Shown here: one piece after another, positions 24,134 through 33,228 of the stretch
Numbering within the stretch: position 1 is the first letter of the stretch
Layout: every line of letters begins with the position of its first letter
Assembly (NCBI RefSeq): GCF_001639745.1
Contig: NZ_LTAX01000001.1
Span: 124,001 to 188,000, forward strand
Direction of reading: 5' to 3'
DNA length: 64,000 nucleotides
From: Marinomonas gallaica
Lineage (GTDB): Bacteria; Pseudomonadota; Gammaproteobacteria; Pseudomonadales; Marinomonadaceae
Notes under the pieces: model-generated
What the model saw: only the letters and a program-made list of their open reading frames with translations
Database searches by the model: none
Told to the model about the DNA's origin: nothing
Program-made: the position numbers and the translations under genes

Positions 24134-26338
24134 TTAGCTAAGCACTGAGCACTTCAGGCCCAGTGTTGTCGCAATTTCTTCTAAGTTTGGAATTTGTGCT
24201 AACAATTTCTGACAATCTCTGACTGTCGCTCCATTGCGGCAACGAGCAGCAAGCAGCAAGAATGCCAATGCCACAAGCTCATTCCCTGCACTGTCCAAAT
24301 CCCCTCCATGAGGAGTACTTCCTTTTATTAATAGGGTTCCGGCGTGCCATTCTCCAACACCACCGATATGATTCACGCCATCAACTAACGTTGTCATGCG
24401 ATCCTCATAGAAATAAGGCAAATTCGACACAGCCTCAAACTGACTGTCGCCTTCCGCATAAACGGCCGCCATGGCAAGACATGGCAAAAACTCGCGAAAT
24501 TCATAAGATTGCTCTGCGCTCAGCGAAAAAGAACGCAATTTTGCAAATGAAACACGTAATCTTTGAGTAGCGAAGATACCCAAAGGCTCACCACACCATT
24601 CCAACTTGGCGCCATTCTGCTGCAGCAGATCCAACAAAGCCCCCATGCGACCAGAATGTGTCACGCCTTGCAGCTGTAGCGCTGAACCTGGTAGCAAAGA
24701 AGCTAACAACACGCACCATAGACTTTGCTGCATATCAGATGGCAACTCTATATTAGCAGCCTCTAACTTAGATTTTCGTACTGTTATAGAGGCTTGCCCT
24801 TCAATTTCAACACCAAAACTGGCGAACAATGCGCGCACCTGCTCATCAAATTGCATTGTCGATTCAAAACCAGAGTCACCTTGCGCAAACAGACCTAGCA
24901 ACACCGCAGATGACATCAGCCTTGAGGATGCAGGTCCTGGCAACTTCCCAGAAACCGCGTTAATGGAAGACGGCAAAAACTTAAATGGCAAACAATCTGC
25001 CGCCCCCGAAGAGACCGCTGCACCCGCATTTTTTAGCAAACGCAATAGATTCGTAAACGGCGTATTAAGAAGAGAATCATCAGCTAACACATCAACAGAA
25101 AATGCTTGCCCTGCTAACACTGGCGCAAGCAAATACAAACTTGTGGCAGAGCCATGAACATTAATGGGCGCAATTGGAGCTCGAAGACCCGTTCGCCCGA
25201 CCCCATGCACCCGCACAGAACCGTAGCCAAACTCTTCAATCACGACCCCCATATCCTTGAGCGCCTGCATGGTGACTTTTACGTCGCCCGCTAAATCCAC
25301 GTTGGCTAATTCACTAACACCATCAGCTAAGGCTGCCATGATAAGAGCTCTATGTGACAAAGATTTGTCACCGACCAACTTAATATCGCCATTAATAGCC
25401 GATGCCGGGCTAACCGAAATTGACAACTGCTTTTCTTGTGGTTTACCCAAGGTACGCTGCTCTAACAATCGTAAAAAATGATCTCGAGCGGATTTCGCAC
25501 GAGTAAACACTCCGTACATTGAAGCACCATCTGCATCAACAATTGCCTGACGCATGTCAGATAAACGATCAGTAAATAAATCAAGCGTTGCCAGCGTGGC
25601 ATCTTTGTTCGCTAGAAACACATCGCGCCACATCACAGGGTCACTCGATGCAATTCGTGTAAAGTCACGAAAACCACCCGCAGCAAACCGGAATATGTCC
25701 TGACTGCGATCAGCATTGGCCAACGTATCGACCAACGTGTACGCTAACAAATGCGGCAAGTGACTCGAGGCGGCTAAGACATGATCATGATGATCCACAT
25801 CCATACTCACAACATCTGCCCCGACTGCACGCCATAGCCGATGAAGACGATCAAGCAGCTCTGGATCGGAATAGGGTAATGGCGTGACAATCGCCATATG
25901 CTTTTCAAATAGATGAGGATTAGCAGCTAGCACGCCGCTTTTCTCAGCACCGGCGATAGGATGACCTGGAATAAAGTTCGCGGGGGCTTCGCCAAACACT
26001 TTGGCAGCTGCAGCGACAACACTCCCCTTTGTCGAACCAACATCGGTAATCAGAGTGGTTGGTTTAATAAACGCTTTAATCTCAGTTAATACGGACTCCA
26101 TGGCACGCACAGGCGTTGCCAAAATAATAATGTCCATATTACTGATGGTAACTTCGTCTAATTGAGCCGGGTAATCAATGACCCCCGTTGACACCCCTAA
26201 GGTCAACTCACCAACACGACGATCAGCACCAAACAAAGTTGCCAAGCCTTGTTGCTTTAAACTTTTTGCGAAGGAACCGCCGATCATGCCCAACCCAACG
26301 ATTAAGACATTACCGAACTCTCTCTTATTGTCATACAT
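24134..26338 (-). CDS. TyrA-AroA fusion: prephenate dehydrogenase with a degenerate EPSP synthase domain
   Basis: 734-aa fusion. Residues 1-295 are prephenate dehydrogenase (TyrA): NAD-binding GLGMIGGS (15-22), GHPIAGAEKSG (125-135), SSHLPHLLAY (191-200) and the FRDFTRIASSDP block, all intact. Residues about 305-734 align along their whole length with 5-enolpyruvylshikimate-3-phosphate synthase (AroA), and K325, S326 and R330 match E. coli K22, S23 and R27. But most other active-site residues are changed: R100 is Y402, R124 is T426, Q171 is R473, D313 is E616, K340 is F643, E341 is Y644, H385 is E687 and R386 is L688; only R344 (R647) remains. There is no frameshift. The AroA half therefore looks catalytically inactive, in contrast to the active fusion of Pseudomonas. 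The gene lies between pheA and cmk, with hisC absent. Confidence 0.9.
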   Translation of the reverse strand: MYDNKREFGNVLIVGLGMIGGSFAKSLKQQGLATLFGADRRVGELTLGVSTGVIDYPAQLDEVTISNMDIIILATPVRAMESVLTEIKAFIKPTTLITDVGSTKGSVVAAAAKVFGEAPANFIPGHPIAGAEKSGVLAANPHLFEKHMAIVTPLPYSDPELLDRLHRLWRAVGADVVSMDVDHHDHVLAASSHLPHLLAYTLVDTLANADRSQDIFRFAAGGFRDFTRIASSDPVMWRDVFLANKDATLATLDLFTDRLSDMRQAIVDADGASMYGVFTRAKSARDHFLRLLEQRTLGKPQEKQLSISVSPASAINGDIKLVGDKSLSHRALIMAALADGVSELANVDLAGDVKVTMQALKDMGVVIEEFGYGSVRVHGVGRTGLRAPIAPINVHGSATSLYLLAPVLAGQAFSVDVLADDSLLNTPFTNLLRLLKNAGAAVSSGAADCLPFKFLPSSINAVSGKLPGPASSRLMSSAVLLGLFAQGDSGFESTMQFDEQVRALFASFGVEIEGQASITVRKSKLEAANIELPSDMQQSLWCVLLASLLPGSALQLQGVTHSGRMGALLDLLQQNGAKLEWCGEPLGIFATQRLRVSFAKLRSFSLSAEQSYEFREFLPCLAMAAVYAEGDSQFEAVSNLPYFYEDRMTTLVDGVNHIGGVGEWHAGTLLIKGSTPHGGDLDSAGNELVALAFLLLAARCRNGATVRDCQKLLAQIPNLEEIATTLGLKCSVLS

Positions 26339-26371
26339 ACTAAGCGCCTTATAACGAATTAAGCAAAGCGC

Positions 26372-27493
26372 TTACAGCACAGCGACTGGGTAAGAGCCAA
26401 GCACTTTTACTTCCGATGCACGTTCACGTAGCTCGTCAATAACGACTCGACACGCTTCGTCTTCACAATGCCCCCAGAAGTCGATATAAAACACATATCC
26501 CCACTTACTAATAAGAGAAGGACGTGTCTCCAAACGCGTCATATCAACACCGTGACGCTCAAACGACTCGAGTAAGCGGTACAATGCACCCGGCTCGTTT
26601 TTCGCACTCACCAACAAAGATGTTTTATCTTTGCCGCTCGCAGGCACTTTTTCATTACCAATAATTAAGAAACGAGTAGTGTTTTCAGGGTGATCTTCAA
26701 TATTAGCCGACACCACCTCTAAGCCATAAAGCTGGCAAGCAATGTCACCAGCGATGGCTGCGACAGCCTTGCCATTCTTACCTGCCTCAGCAGCTAAACG
26801 CGCACCTTCGGCATTAGAGCTTACCGCAACGCGCTCCGCATGAGGCCAGTAACGATCAAGCCAAGCACGACATTGAGCCAAGGATTGTTGGTGTGAATAG
26901 ATGTGTGTCACATCATCAGGTGCAATATTAGGCGCCACCAACAAGTTATGATGAATACGAACTTCTACCTCACCACAAATTTTCAGACGCGAACCACGGA
27001 AACTGTCCAGCGTATGATTAACAACGCCTTCGGTGGAATTTTCTACTGGCACCACACCGTAATTAGCGGCACCCGACTCTACTTCGCGGAAAACTTCGTC
27101 AATAGCGGCCATTGGCGCACTCACAATTGACTGACCAAAGTGTTTCAACGCAGCCTGCTGAGTAAAGGTACCTTCAGGCCCTAAAAAGGCAATGCGCATA
27201 GGACGCTCTAAAGCCAAACATGAAGACATTACTTGGCGGAAAATCTTCGCCATTTCTTCATTGCCTAGCGGTCCTTTATTACGCTCCATAACGCGACGAA
27301 GCACTTGAGCTTCACGCTCTGGACGATAAAAAACAACGTTATGATCACCTTGCTCCGCAAGCTTAACCTCTGCCACTTTTTGCGCACACGCGGCGCGCTC
27401 ATTTATCAAATCTTGAATCTGAGCATCAATTGCATCGATTCGATCACGTAACAATGGCAACGTCATCGGGATTGTGTCTTTTTTTATCGTCAT
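26372..27493 (-). CDS. pheA: Bifunctional chorismate mutase/prephenate dehydratase
   Basis: P-protein that converts chorismate to prephenate and then to phenylpyruvate for phenylalanine synthesis. The 373-aa protein has an AroQ chorismate mutase domain (about 10-95; LRDRIDAIDAQIQDLINERA), a prephenate dehydratase domain (about 105-280; FLGPEGTFTQQAA, VPVENSTEGVV, and TTRFLIIG with the catalytic Thr), and a C-terminal ACT domain (about 290-365; ALYRLLESFERHGVDMTRLE and ESRP-like TRPS) for feedback inhibition by phenylalanine. It lies 33 bases before the tyrA-aroA fusion and 22 bases after serC. A second in-frame ATG at 27466 is possible. Confidence 0.97.
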   Translation of the reverse strand: MTIKKDTIPMTLPLLRDRIDAIDAQIQDLINERAACAQKVAEVKLAEQGDHNVVFYRPEREAQVLRRVMERNKGPLGNEEMAKIFRQVMSSCLALERPMRIAFLGPEGTFTQQAALKHFGQSIVSAPMAAIDEVFREVESGAANYGVVPVENSTEGVVNHTLDSFRGSRLKICGEVEVRIHHNLLVAPNIAPDDVTHIYSHQQSLAQCRAWLDRYWPHAERVAVSSNAEGARLAAEAGKNGKAVAAIAGDIACQLYGLEVVSANIEDHPENTTRFLIIGNEKVPASGKDKTSLLVSAKNEPGALYRLLESFERHGVDMTRLETRPSLISKWGYVFYIDFWGHCEDEACRVVIDELRERASEVKVLGSYPVAVL

Positions 27494-27515
27494 AGAGCGT
27501 TTGTCCTAATTACAA

Positions 27516-28598
27516 TTAACCGTAGCGTTTCTCAAATGCCAGCATGAAGTCCACTAATGCTTCAACACCCGCTTTAGGCATCGCATTGTAGATACTTGCA
27601 CGCATACCACCTACCGAACGATGTCCAGCAAGTGTTTTCAGCCCGGCTGCCTCTGACTCGGCTAGGAAAGTTTTTTCTAGGGATTCGTCTGCCAAAATAA
27701 ATGGCACGTTCATTCGAGAACGGTAACGAACATCAATTGGGTTTGAATAAAAAGTGCTGTTATCAATAGTGCCGTATAGTAACGCGGCTTTCTCGATATT
27801 GATTTGCTCGATGGCAGACACTCCGCCCTGCCCCTCTAGCCACTCAAAGACTAGATCGGCCAAATAAATGGCAAAGGTAGGCGGTGTATTTATCATAGAG
27901 TCATTCTTCGCAAGATTCTCATATGACCAAACCGTCGGCAAAGAATCGTTATCACTGCGCGCTAATAGGTCTTTACGAATAATGTTAATCACTACACCTG
28001 CAGGCCCAACATTTTTCTGGGCACCTGCGTAAATCATACCGTATTTAGAAACATCAACCTGTCGGGACAAAATAGTAGAAGACAGATCAGCAACAATAGG
28101 TAGGTCTGTTTCAGGCAATGCATCAAACTCTAATCCACCAATGGTTTCATTAGGCGTCAGGTGCAAATATGCAGCGGTTTCATCCAATACTAGGGACGAA
28201 AAGTCTGGAACGGTGGTGTAGTTCACATCTTTTGATGAACCCGACACAATGACATTGGTGTACTTACTCGCCTCTTTAAGCGCCTTCGTAGACCATGCAC
28301 CAGTGTCTAAGTAGCATGCTGAATCAAATCCAGAGGTCAAATTTGCCGGAATTTGAGCAAAAGATGCAGAAGCACCGCCTTGCGTAAACACGATCTCATA
28401 ATCATCCGGAATATTCATCAAACGAGCGAGTCGCGCTTTAGCCGAGGCTAAAATCGAAACAAACTCATCACTACGGTGGCTCATTTCCATGACTGACACG
28501 CCTTTTCCATGCCAATCAAGGAGCTCTGCTTGCGCTTTTGCTAATACAGCTTCTGGAAGCGCGGCGGGACCAGAACAAAAGTTATAAACTCGGCTCAT
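27516..28598 (-). CDS. serC: Phosphoserine aminotransferase
   Basis: PLP enzyme that makes phosphoserine from phosphohydroxypyruvate, and also acts in pyridoxal phosphate synthesis, the same vitamin pathway as pdxJ at the left end. The 360-aa protein has the N-terminal NFCSGPAALP, the cofactor lysine in YAGAQKNVGPAG and the C-terminal HRSVGGMRASIYNA. It begins 75 bases after gyrA and starts the serC-pheA-tyrA/aroA-cmk run, although a terminator after gyrA separates them. Confidence 0.98.
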   Translation of the reverse strand: MSRVYNFCSGPAALPEAVLAKAQAELLDWHGKGVSVMEMSHRSDEFVSILASAKARLARLMNIPDDYEIVFTQGGASASFAQIPANLTSGFDSACYLDTGAWSTKALKEASKYTNVIVSGSSKDVNYTTVPDFSSLVLDETAAYLHLTPNETIGGLEFDALPETDLPIVADLSSTILSRQVDVSKYGMIYAGAQKNVGPAGVVINIIRKDLLARSDNDSLPTVWSYENLAKNDSMINTPPTFAIYLADLVFEWLEGQGGVSAIEQINIEKAALLYGTIDNSTFYSNPIDVRYRSRMNVPFILADESLEKTFLAESEAAGLKTLAGHRSVGGMRASIYNAMPKAGVEALVDFMLAFEKRYG

Positions 28599-28636
28599 TC
28601 TGCCTTAAACCTCATTTAAGTATGTGTCATGACAAC

Positions 28637-28663
28637 ACAAAAGAAGGCGCACCGAGGTGCGCC
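28637..28663 (-). terminator. Intrinsic terminator of gyrA
   Basis: GGCGCACC (28663-28656 on the minus strand) pairs with GGTGCGCC (28653-28646) around a 2-base centre; TTCTTTTG follows. It begins 11 bases past the gyrA stop and 50 bases before the serC start, so serC needs its own promoter or readthrough. Confidence 0.8.
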
Positions 28664-28673
28664 ATAGGATTTT

Positions 28674-31346
28674 TTACTCTTCTGAGCTTGGGGGGGTACT
28701 CGTCAGATCATCCGTTGTTTCGACTGCTTCTGCATCCGCTTCCACCTCTTCGATTTCAACAACCGCATCGTCATCTTCAACAACGCGTTCGACACCGACT
28801 AATTTTTCTTCATTAGACAGTCGAATCAAGGTAACACCCTGAGTGTTTCGACCTTGGCAAGAAATTTCAGAAACGCGCGTACGAACCAAGGTACCCATAT
28901 CAGTAATCAAGATAACTTCATCCGACTCTTCAACTTGCGTCGCACCCACTACTGGGCCGTTACGCTCGGACACTTGAATACCAATAACACCTTGACCACC
29001 ACGGCCGTAAACAGGGAAATCACTGATCATGGTACGTTTACCGTAACCATGCTCACATGCCATCAAGACCGCCGTTTCTGTTTCAGCACTCGGTACAATC
29101 AGCGATACTACTTTGGCCTCTTCGGGCAATTTAATACCGCGTACACCGGCTGCCGTACGACCCATAGGGCGAACATCTGTTTCTTTAAAGCGAATCGTTT
29201 TACCTGAGCTCGACACCAACATAATATCGTCTTCGCCGGACGTGCGCGCTACACCAACCAGTGCATCACTATCATCCAAGTTCAATGCGATCAAGCCGCT
29301 TGTACGAGGACGGGCAAAATGCTCCATTGCCGTCTTCTTAACAGTACCGTTGGCAGTTGCCATGAAAATATAGCTACTCGCCGTTTCATCTGACTCTTCA
29401 ACGTCTGTATCTGCATCCGTTTTTTCAGGCGCCGTTAGCGGCAACAAGGCAGAGATATGTTCACCTTCTGCCAATGGCAATAGATTAACAATTGGACGAC
29501 CTTTAGAAGCACGACTACCGACTGGAATCTCAAATACGCGCAGCCAATACACTTTACCGAAGTTACTAAATAGCATAACGGTGTCATGACTACTTGTTAC
29601 CAACAGGTGACTGATATGGTCTTCGTCTTTCATACCTGATGAGGACTTGCCACGACCACCACGGCGCTGGGCTTTGTATTCTTCTAGCGGCTGTGTTTTC
29701 GCATAACCTGTATCCGAAATCGTCACCACCATTTGCGCTTCATCAATCAAGTCAGCAATGGTTAAATCTTGTTTCGACGTCAGGATTTCAGTACGACGCA
29801 CATCACCAAACTGATCACGCGCATCTTCAAGCTCTTCGCGAATCACTTCCATTAGACGATCTGGATTACCCAAAATTTCTAACAGCTCAGCAATCAAGTC
29901 GATTAGAGACTTGTATTCGCCCAAAAGCTTTTCGTGCTCCAAACCTGTCAAACGGTGCAGGCGCAAATCAAGAATTGCTTGTGCTTGCTCTGGAGACAAA
30001 TGATAAACATCACCATTAAAGCCGTAAGCAGGATCTAAGTCATCAGGACGACAAGCATCAGCACCCGCACGCTCAAGCATGGCATTTACATTGCCTGGCT
30101 CCCAGCTTTCAGAGATCAGTTTCTCTTTCGCTTCAGCTGAGGTAGGTGACTGACGGATCAGCTCAATAACTCGATCAATATTCGCCAGTGCGACCGCTAA
30201 ACCCTCTAGAACATGGCCACGCTCACGAGCTTTACGAAGCTCGTAAATCGTACGACGCGTCACAACCTCACGACGGTGTTTCACGAAGCATTCTAGAATT
30301 TGTTTTAGGTTCAACAATTCTGGACGACCATCAACCAAGGCCACCATATTGATGCCAAAAACAGATTGCAGCTGAGTTTGAGTGAATAGATTATTCACTA
30401 CTACATCTGGGTTTTCACCTCGACGCAGTTCAATAACGATACGCATACCATCTTTATCAGACTCGTCACGTAATTCGCTAATGCCTTCAATTTTCTTCTC
30501 TTTTACCAACTCAGCAATTTTTTCAATGACTTTTGCTTTGTTTAGCTGGTAGGGAATTTCAGTAAAAACGATCGCCTGACGATTGGCCTTTTCCATTTCT
30601 TCAACATGGTGACGAGCACGCATGTAAATACGACCCCGACCTGTTTTGTAGGCTTCTACAATACCAGCGCGGCCGTTAATGAAAGCACCGGTAGGAAAGT
30701 CAGGACCAGGCACAAACTCCATCAGCTCATCGATGGTAATTTCAGGGTTATCAATGACGTTTAGGCAGCCATCAATGATTTCACCCAAGTTGTGAGGAGG
30801 AATGTTGGTAGCCATACCAACAGCAATACCTGCGGAGCCGTTTACCAACAACCCAGGGATACGCGTTGGCAGCACACCAGGCATAAATTCAGTGCCATCA
30901 TAGTTAGGCACGAAATCGACAGTTTCTTTTTCCAAGTCCATCAGCATATGGTGCGATATGCGCGCCATACGGATTTCGGTGTAACGCATGGCTGCGGCGC
31001 TGTCGCCATCTACAGAACCAAAGTTACCTTGGCCATCCACCAGCATGTAACGCATTGAGAATGGCTGCGCCATACGAACGATGGTCTCATAAACAGCTGA
31101 ATCACCATGAGGGTGATATTTACCGATCACGTCACCGACGATACGAGCCGATTTTTTGTAGGGCTTATTCCAGTCATTCTTAAGTTCATTCATCGCATAC
31201 AGCACGCGACGGTGAACAGGTTTCAAACCGTCTCGAACATCAGGCAATGCACGCCCTACGATGACACTCATCGCGTAATCTAGATACGAACCTTTCAGCT
31301 CATTTTCGATACTGACGGGAATAATTTCTTTGGCTAATTCACCCAT
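28674..31346 (-). CDS. gyrA: DNA gyrase subunit A
   Basis: With GyrB introduces negative supercoils into DNA. The 890-aa protein has catalytic Y122 (AAAMRYTE), the quinolone-determining region with S83 and, unusually against the Asp of E. coli, E87 ([10 protein letters not shown]); Glu at this position is normal in ParC and in many other bacteria and does not itself imply resistance. The GyrA box QRRGGRG is present in the C-terminal pinwheel domain, confirming gyrase. The tail is long and acidic ([14 protein letters not shown]). It is separated from ubiG by a 349-base divergent promoter region. Confidence 0.98.
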   Translation of the reverse strand: MGELAKEIIPVSIENELKGSYLDYAMSVIVGRALPDVRDGLKPVHRRVLYAMNELKNDWNKPYKKSARIVGDVIGKYHPHGDSAVYETIVRMAQPFSMRYMLVDGQGNFGSVDGDSAAAMRYTEIRMARISHHMLMDLEKETVDFVPNYDGTEFMPGVLPTRIPGLLVNGSAGIAVGMATNIPPHNLGEIIDGCLNVIDNPEITIDELMEFVPGPDFPTGAFINGRAGIVEAYKTGRGRIYMRARHHVEEMEKANRQAIVFTEIPYQLNKAKVIEKIAELVKEKKIEGISELRDESDKDGMRIVIELRRGENPDVVVNNLFTQTQLQSVFGINMVALVDGRPELLNLKQILECFVKHRREVVTRRTIYELRKARERGHVLEGLAVALANIDRVIELIRQSPTSAEAKEKLISESWEPGNVNAMLERAGADACRPDDLDPAYGFNGDVYHLSPEQAQAILDLRLHRLTGLEHEKLLGEYKSLIDLIAELLEILGNPDRLMEVIREELEDARDQFGDVRRTEILTSKQDLTIADLIDEAQMVVTISDTGYAKTQPLEEYKAQRRGGRGKSSSGMKDEDHISHLLVTSSHDTVMLFSNFGKVYWLRVFEIPVGSRASKGRPIVNLLPLAEGEHISALLPLTAPEKTDADTDVEESDETASSYIFMATANGTVKKTAMEHFARPRTSGLIALNLDDSDALVGVARTSGEDDIMLVSSSGKTIRFKETDVRPMGRTAAGVRGIKLPEEAKVVSLIVPSAETETAVLMACEHGYGKRTMISDFPVYGRGGQGVIGIQVSERNGPVVGATQVEESDEVILITDMGTLVRTRVSEISCQGRNTQGVTLIRLSNEEKLVGVERVVEDDDAVVEIEEVEADAEAVETTDDLTSTPPSSEE

Positions 31347-31419
31347 AGATACTACCGTTCCTTATGTTTGGAGCAAGATAACAATACAACCGCTCCGGCC
31401 ATCTTTTTGTAAGCGCGGC

Positions 31420-31428
31420 ATTATACCA
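31420..31428 (-). promoter_or_regulatory. Extended -10 promoter of gyrA
   Basis: On the minus strand TGGTATAAT (31428-31420) is a perfect extended -10 element about 75 bases before the gyrA start. The -35 region is weak, as is common with extended -10 promoters. Confidence 0.65.
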
Positions 31429-31580
31429 CAAGCGAAACCTGAACACCCATTATCTATAGCGCATTTATTTTCATCAAAGCGGGGAACATAAACCCACTCA
31501 CTTCTGTCATTAAAAGACCTTAAAACAGATGGCAATGATCAATATTCATAAAAAAGCCTCGTTCAAATCATCATCCAAGT

Positions 31581-31608
31581 TTGTCGCCAACCATAGAATC
31601 GCTATAAT
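31581..31608 (+). promoter_or_regulatory. Sigma-70 promoter of ubiG
   Basis: TTGTCG (31581-31586), a 16-base spacer and a perfect TATAAT (31603-31608), 88 bases before the ubiG ATG. Confidence 0.7.
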
Positions 31609-31695
31609 GCCATGATCCAAATAGCGGCGAGCGCTCGAATAATAGGAATTCACCTAATCGTTAATGCAGTAGCCACGATACAATAGGAACAAGAG

Positions 31696-32424
31696 ATGAC
31701 CTCAAATCAAACCAACTCCACCAATGTAGACCTAGATGAAGTCGCCAAATTTGAAGCGCTAGCAAGTCGCTGGTGGGATAAGACCAGTGAGTTCAAGCCT
31801 CTTCATGACATCAACCCACTGCGCGCCAACTTCATCAATGAGCGCGCCGCATTAAATGGTAAAAAAGCCATTGATGTAGGCTGTGGTGGCGGCATCCTTT
31901 CAGAAGCCCTAGCCCAAATGGGAGCCACCGTTAAAGGCATTGACATGGGTGAAGCACCTCTTGCCGTCGCAACACTTCATCTCGAAGAAAGTGGCCTTGA
32001 AATCGATTACGAGCGCATTACCGCAGAAGAAATCGCTGAACGCGAAGCAGAGCAATACGATGTGGTTACCTGCCTTGAAATGCTAGAACACGTTCCAGAC
32101 CCAGCATCCGTCATTCGCGCCTGCATGAAATTGTGTAAGCCTGGTGGTCACGTCTTTTTCTCAACCATCAATCGTAATCCAAAATCCTATTTATTCGCCA
32201 TTGTGGGGGCTGAGTACGTTCTCAAGATGTTACCAAAAGGTACGCATGACTACGCCAAATTCATTCAACCTTCAGAGCTTACTCAATTTGCCCGCCAAGC
32301 AGGACTTGATGTCACTCACATGACAGGAATGACCTATAATCCAATTACGAAAGTCTACAAACTGAATGATCGCGACGTGTCCGTTAACTACTTAATGCAC
32401 ACGCAAAAGCCGATAAAAAACTAG
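31696..32424 (+). CDS. ubiG: Ubiquinone biosynthesis O-methyltransferase
   Basis: SAM-dependent enzyme performing both O-methylations of ubiquinone synthesis. The 242-aa protein has the SAM-binding motif [14 protein letters not shown] (about 56-69), EMLEHVPDP and the UbiG-specific [12 protein letters not shown] segment; the N-terminal [18 protein letters not shown] is diagnostic. AGGAA precedes the ATG. It is followed after 10 bases by yciK; the phosphatase gene often found between them (mupP/gph) is missing. Confidence 0.97.
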   Translation: MTSNQTNSTNVDLDEVAKFEALASRWWDKTSEFKPLHDINPLRANFINERAALNGKKAIDVGCGGGILSEALAQMGATVKGIDMGEAPLAVATLHLEESGLEIDYERITAEEIAEREAEQYDVVTCLEMLEHVPDPASVIRACMKLCKPGGHVFFSTINRNPKSYLFAIVGAEYVLKMLPKGTHDYAKFIQPSELTQFARQAGLDVTHMTGMTYNPITKVYKLNDRDVSVNYLMHTQKPIKN

Positions 32425-32434
32425 GAGGTCTAAG

Positions 32435-33181
32435 ATGCTGGACTACCAAGCGCCGAACGATCTGTTAAAAGAAAAAGTAATTCTAGTAACCGGAGCCGGC
32501 GACGGCATCGGTAAACAAGCCGCCCTAACCTATGCGGCCCATGGCGCCACCGTTATCCTATTAGGACGCACTACCAAAAAGCTTGAAGAGGTTTACGATC
32601 AATTTGAGAGCCTAGATTATCCACAGGGTGCCATCGTACCACTCAATCTCGATACAGCAGTCGAGCACGATTACATTGAATTAGCCAATACAATTGAAAG
32701 TGAGTTTGGTCGTCTCGATGGCATCCTTCATAATGCCAGCTTGCTAGGAGATCGCACGACCCTCGCAAACTATGAACCAAGCACATTTGAACAGGTCATG
32801 CGGGTCAACGTTAACGCGGCATTTTTGCTCAATCAGGCACTCATTCCGCTACTACAGAAAGCCCCAAGCGCCTCCATCATCTTTACAACCTCATCCGTAG
32901 GCCGCAAAGCAAAAGCCTACTGGGGGGCGTACGCGGTATCAAAATTTGCTACGGAAGCCATGATGCAGTTGCTGGCAGACGAACTTGAAAACATCTCTCA
33001 AATACGCGTCAACGCTATCAACCCTGGAGCCACTCGCACCAATATGAGAGCTTTCGCTTACCCAGCTGAAGACCCAAATACTCTCAAAACACCTGAAGAC
33101 ATTATGCCTCTATATCTTTACCTAATGGGCAACGACAGCGCAGATGTAAACGGTGAATCTCTAGACGCCCAACCAAAATAA
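32435..33181 (+). CDS. yciK: YciK-family short-chain dehydrogenase
   Basis: 248-aa Rossmann oxidoreductase of the SDR family. Visible: cofactor motif TGAGDGIG (about 20-27), NAS (about 96), catalytic tetrad residues with S and Y-x-x-x-K (YAVSK, about 170-174), and the YciK-type N-terminus YQAPNDLLK. The substrate of YciK is not known. A strong AGGAGG ribosome-binding site stands before the ATG at 32435. Its linkage to ubiG is conserved in Pseudomonas-like genomes. Confidence 0.92.
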   Translation: MLDYQAPNDLLKEKVILVTGAGDGIGKQAALTYAAHGATVILLGRTTKKLEEVYDQFESLDYPQGAIVPLNLDTAVEHDYIELANTIESEFGRLDGILHNASLLGDRTTLANYEPSTFEQVMRVNVNAAFLLNQALIPLLQKAPSASIIFTTSSVGRKAKAYWGAYAVSKFATEAMMQLLADELENISQIRVNAINPGATRTNMRAFAYPAEDPNTLKTPEDIMPLYLYLMGNDSADVNGESLDAQPK

Positions 33182-33228
33182 ATCCGCACACCTTGCACAT
33201 CATCATAGGAACGGGCTAACCTGTTTCT

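Larger units (their letters stand above)
31347..31695. other. Divergent intergenic region between gyrA and ubiG
   Basis: 349 bases without a gene. It holds the predicted gyrA promoter near 31420 and the ubiG promoter near 31603. The central part (about 31450-31570) is A/T-rich; I see no open frame with a ribosome-binding site, RNA gene or clear operator in it. Confidence 0.7.

Noticed and set aside
24134..26338. Frameshift or assembly error in the fusion as the cause of the missing AroA residues
   Set aside because: The frame is open throughout and similarity to AroA is continuous on both sides of every changed residue.
28674..31346. Quinolone-resistance change at GyrA position 87 (Glu)
   Set aside because: Glu at this position is common in wild-type enzymes of other bacteria; S83 and the ParC equivalents are in the sensitive state.
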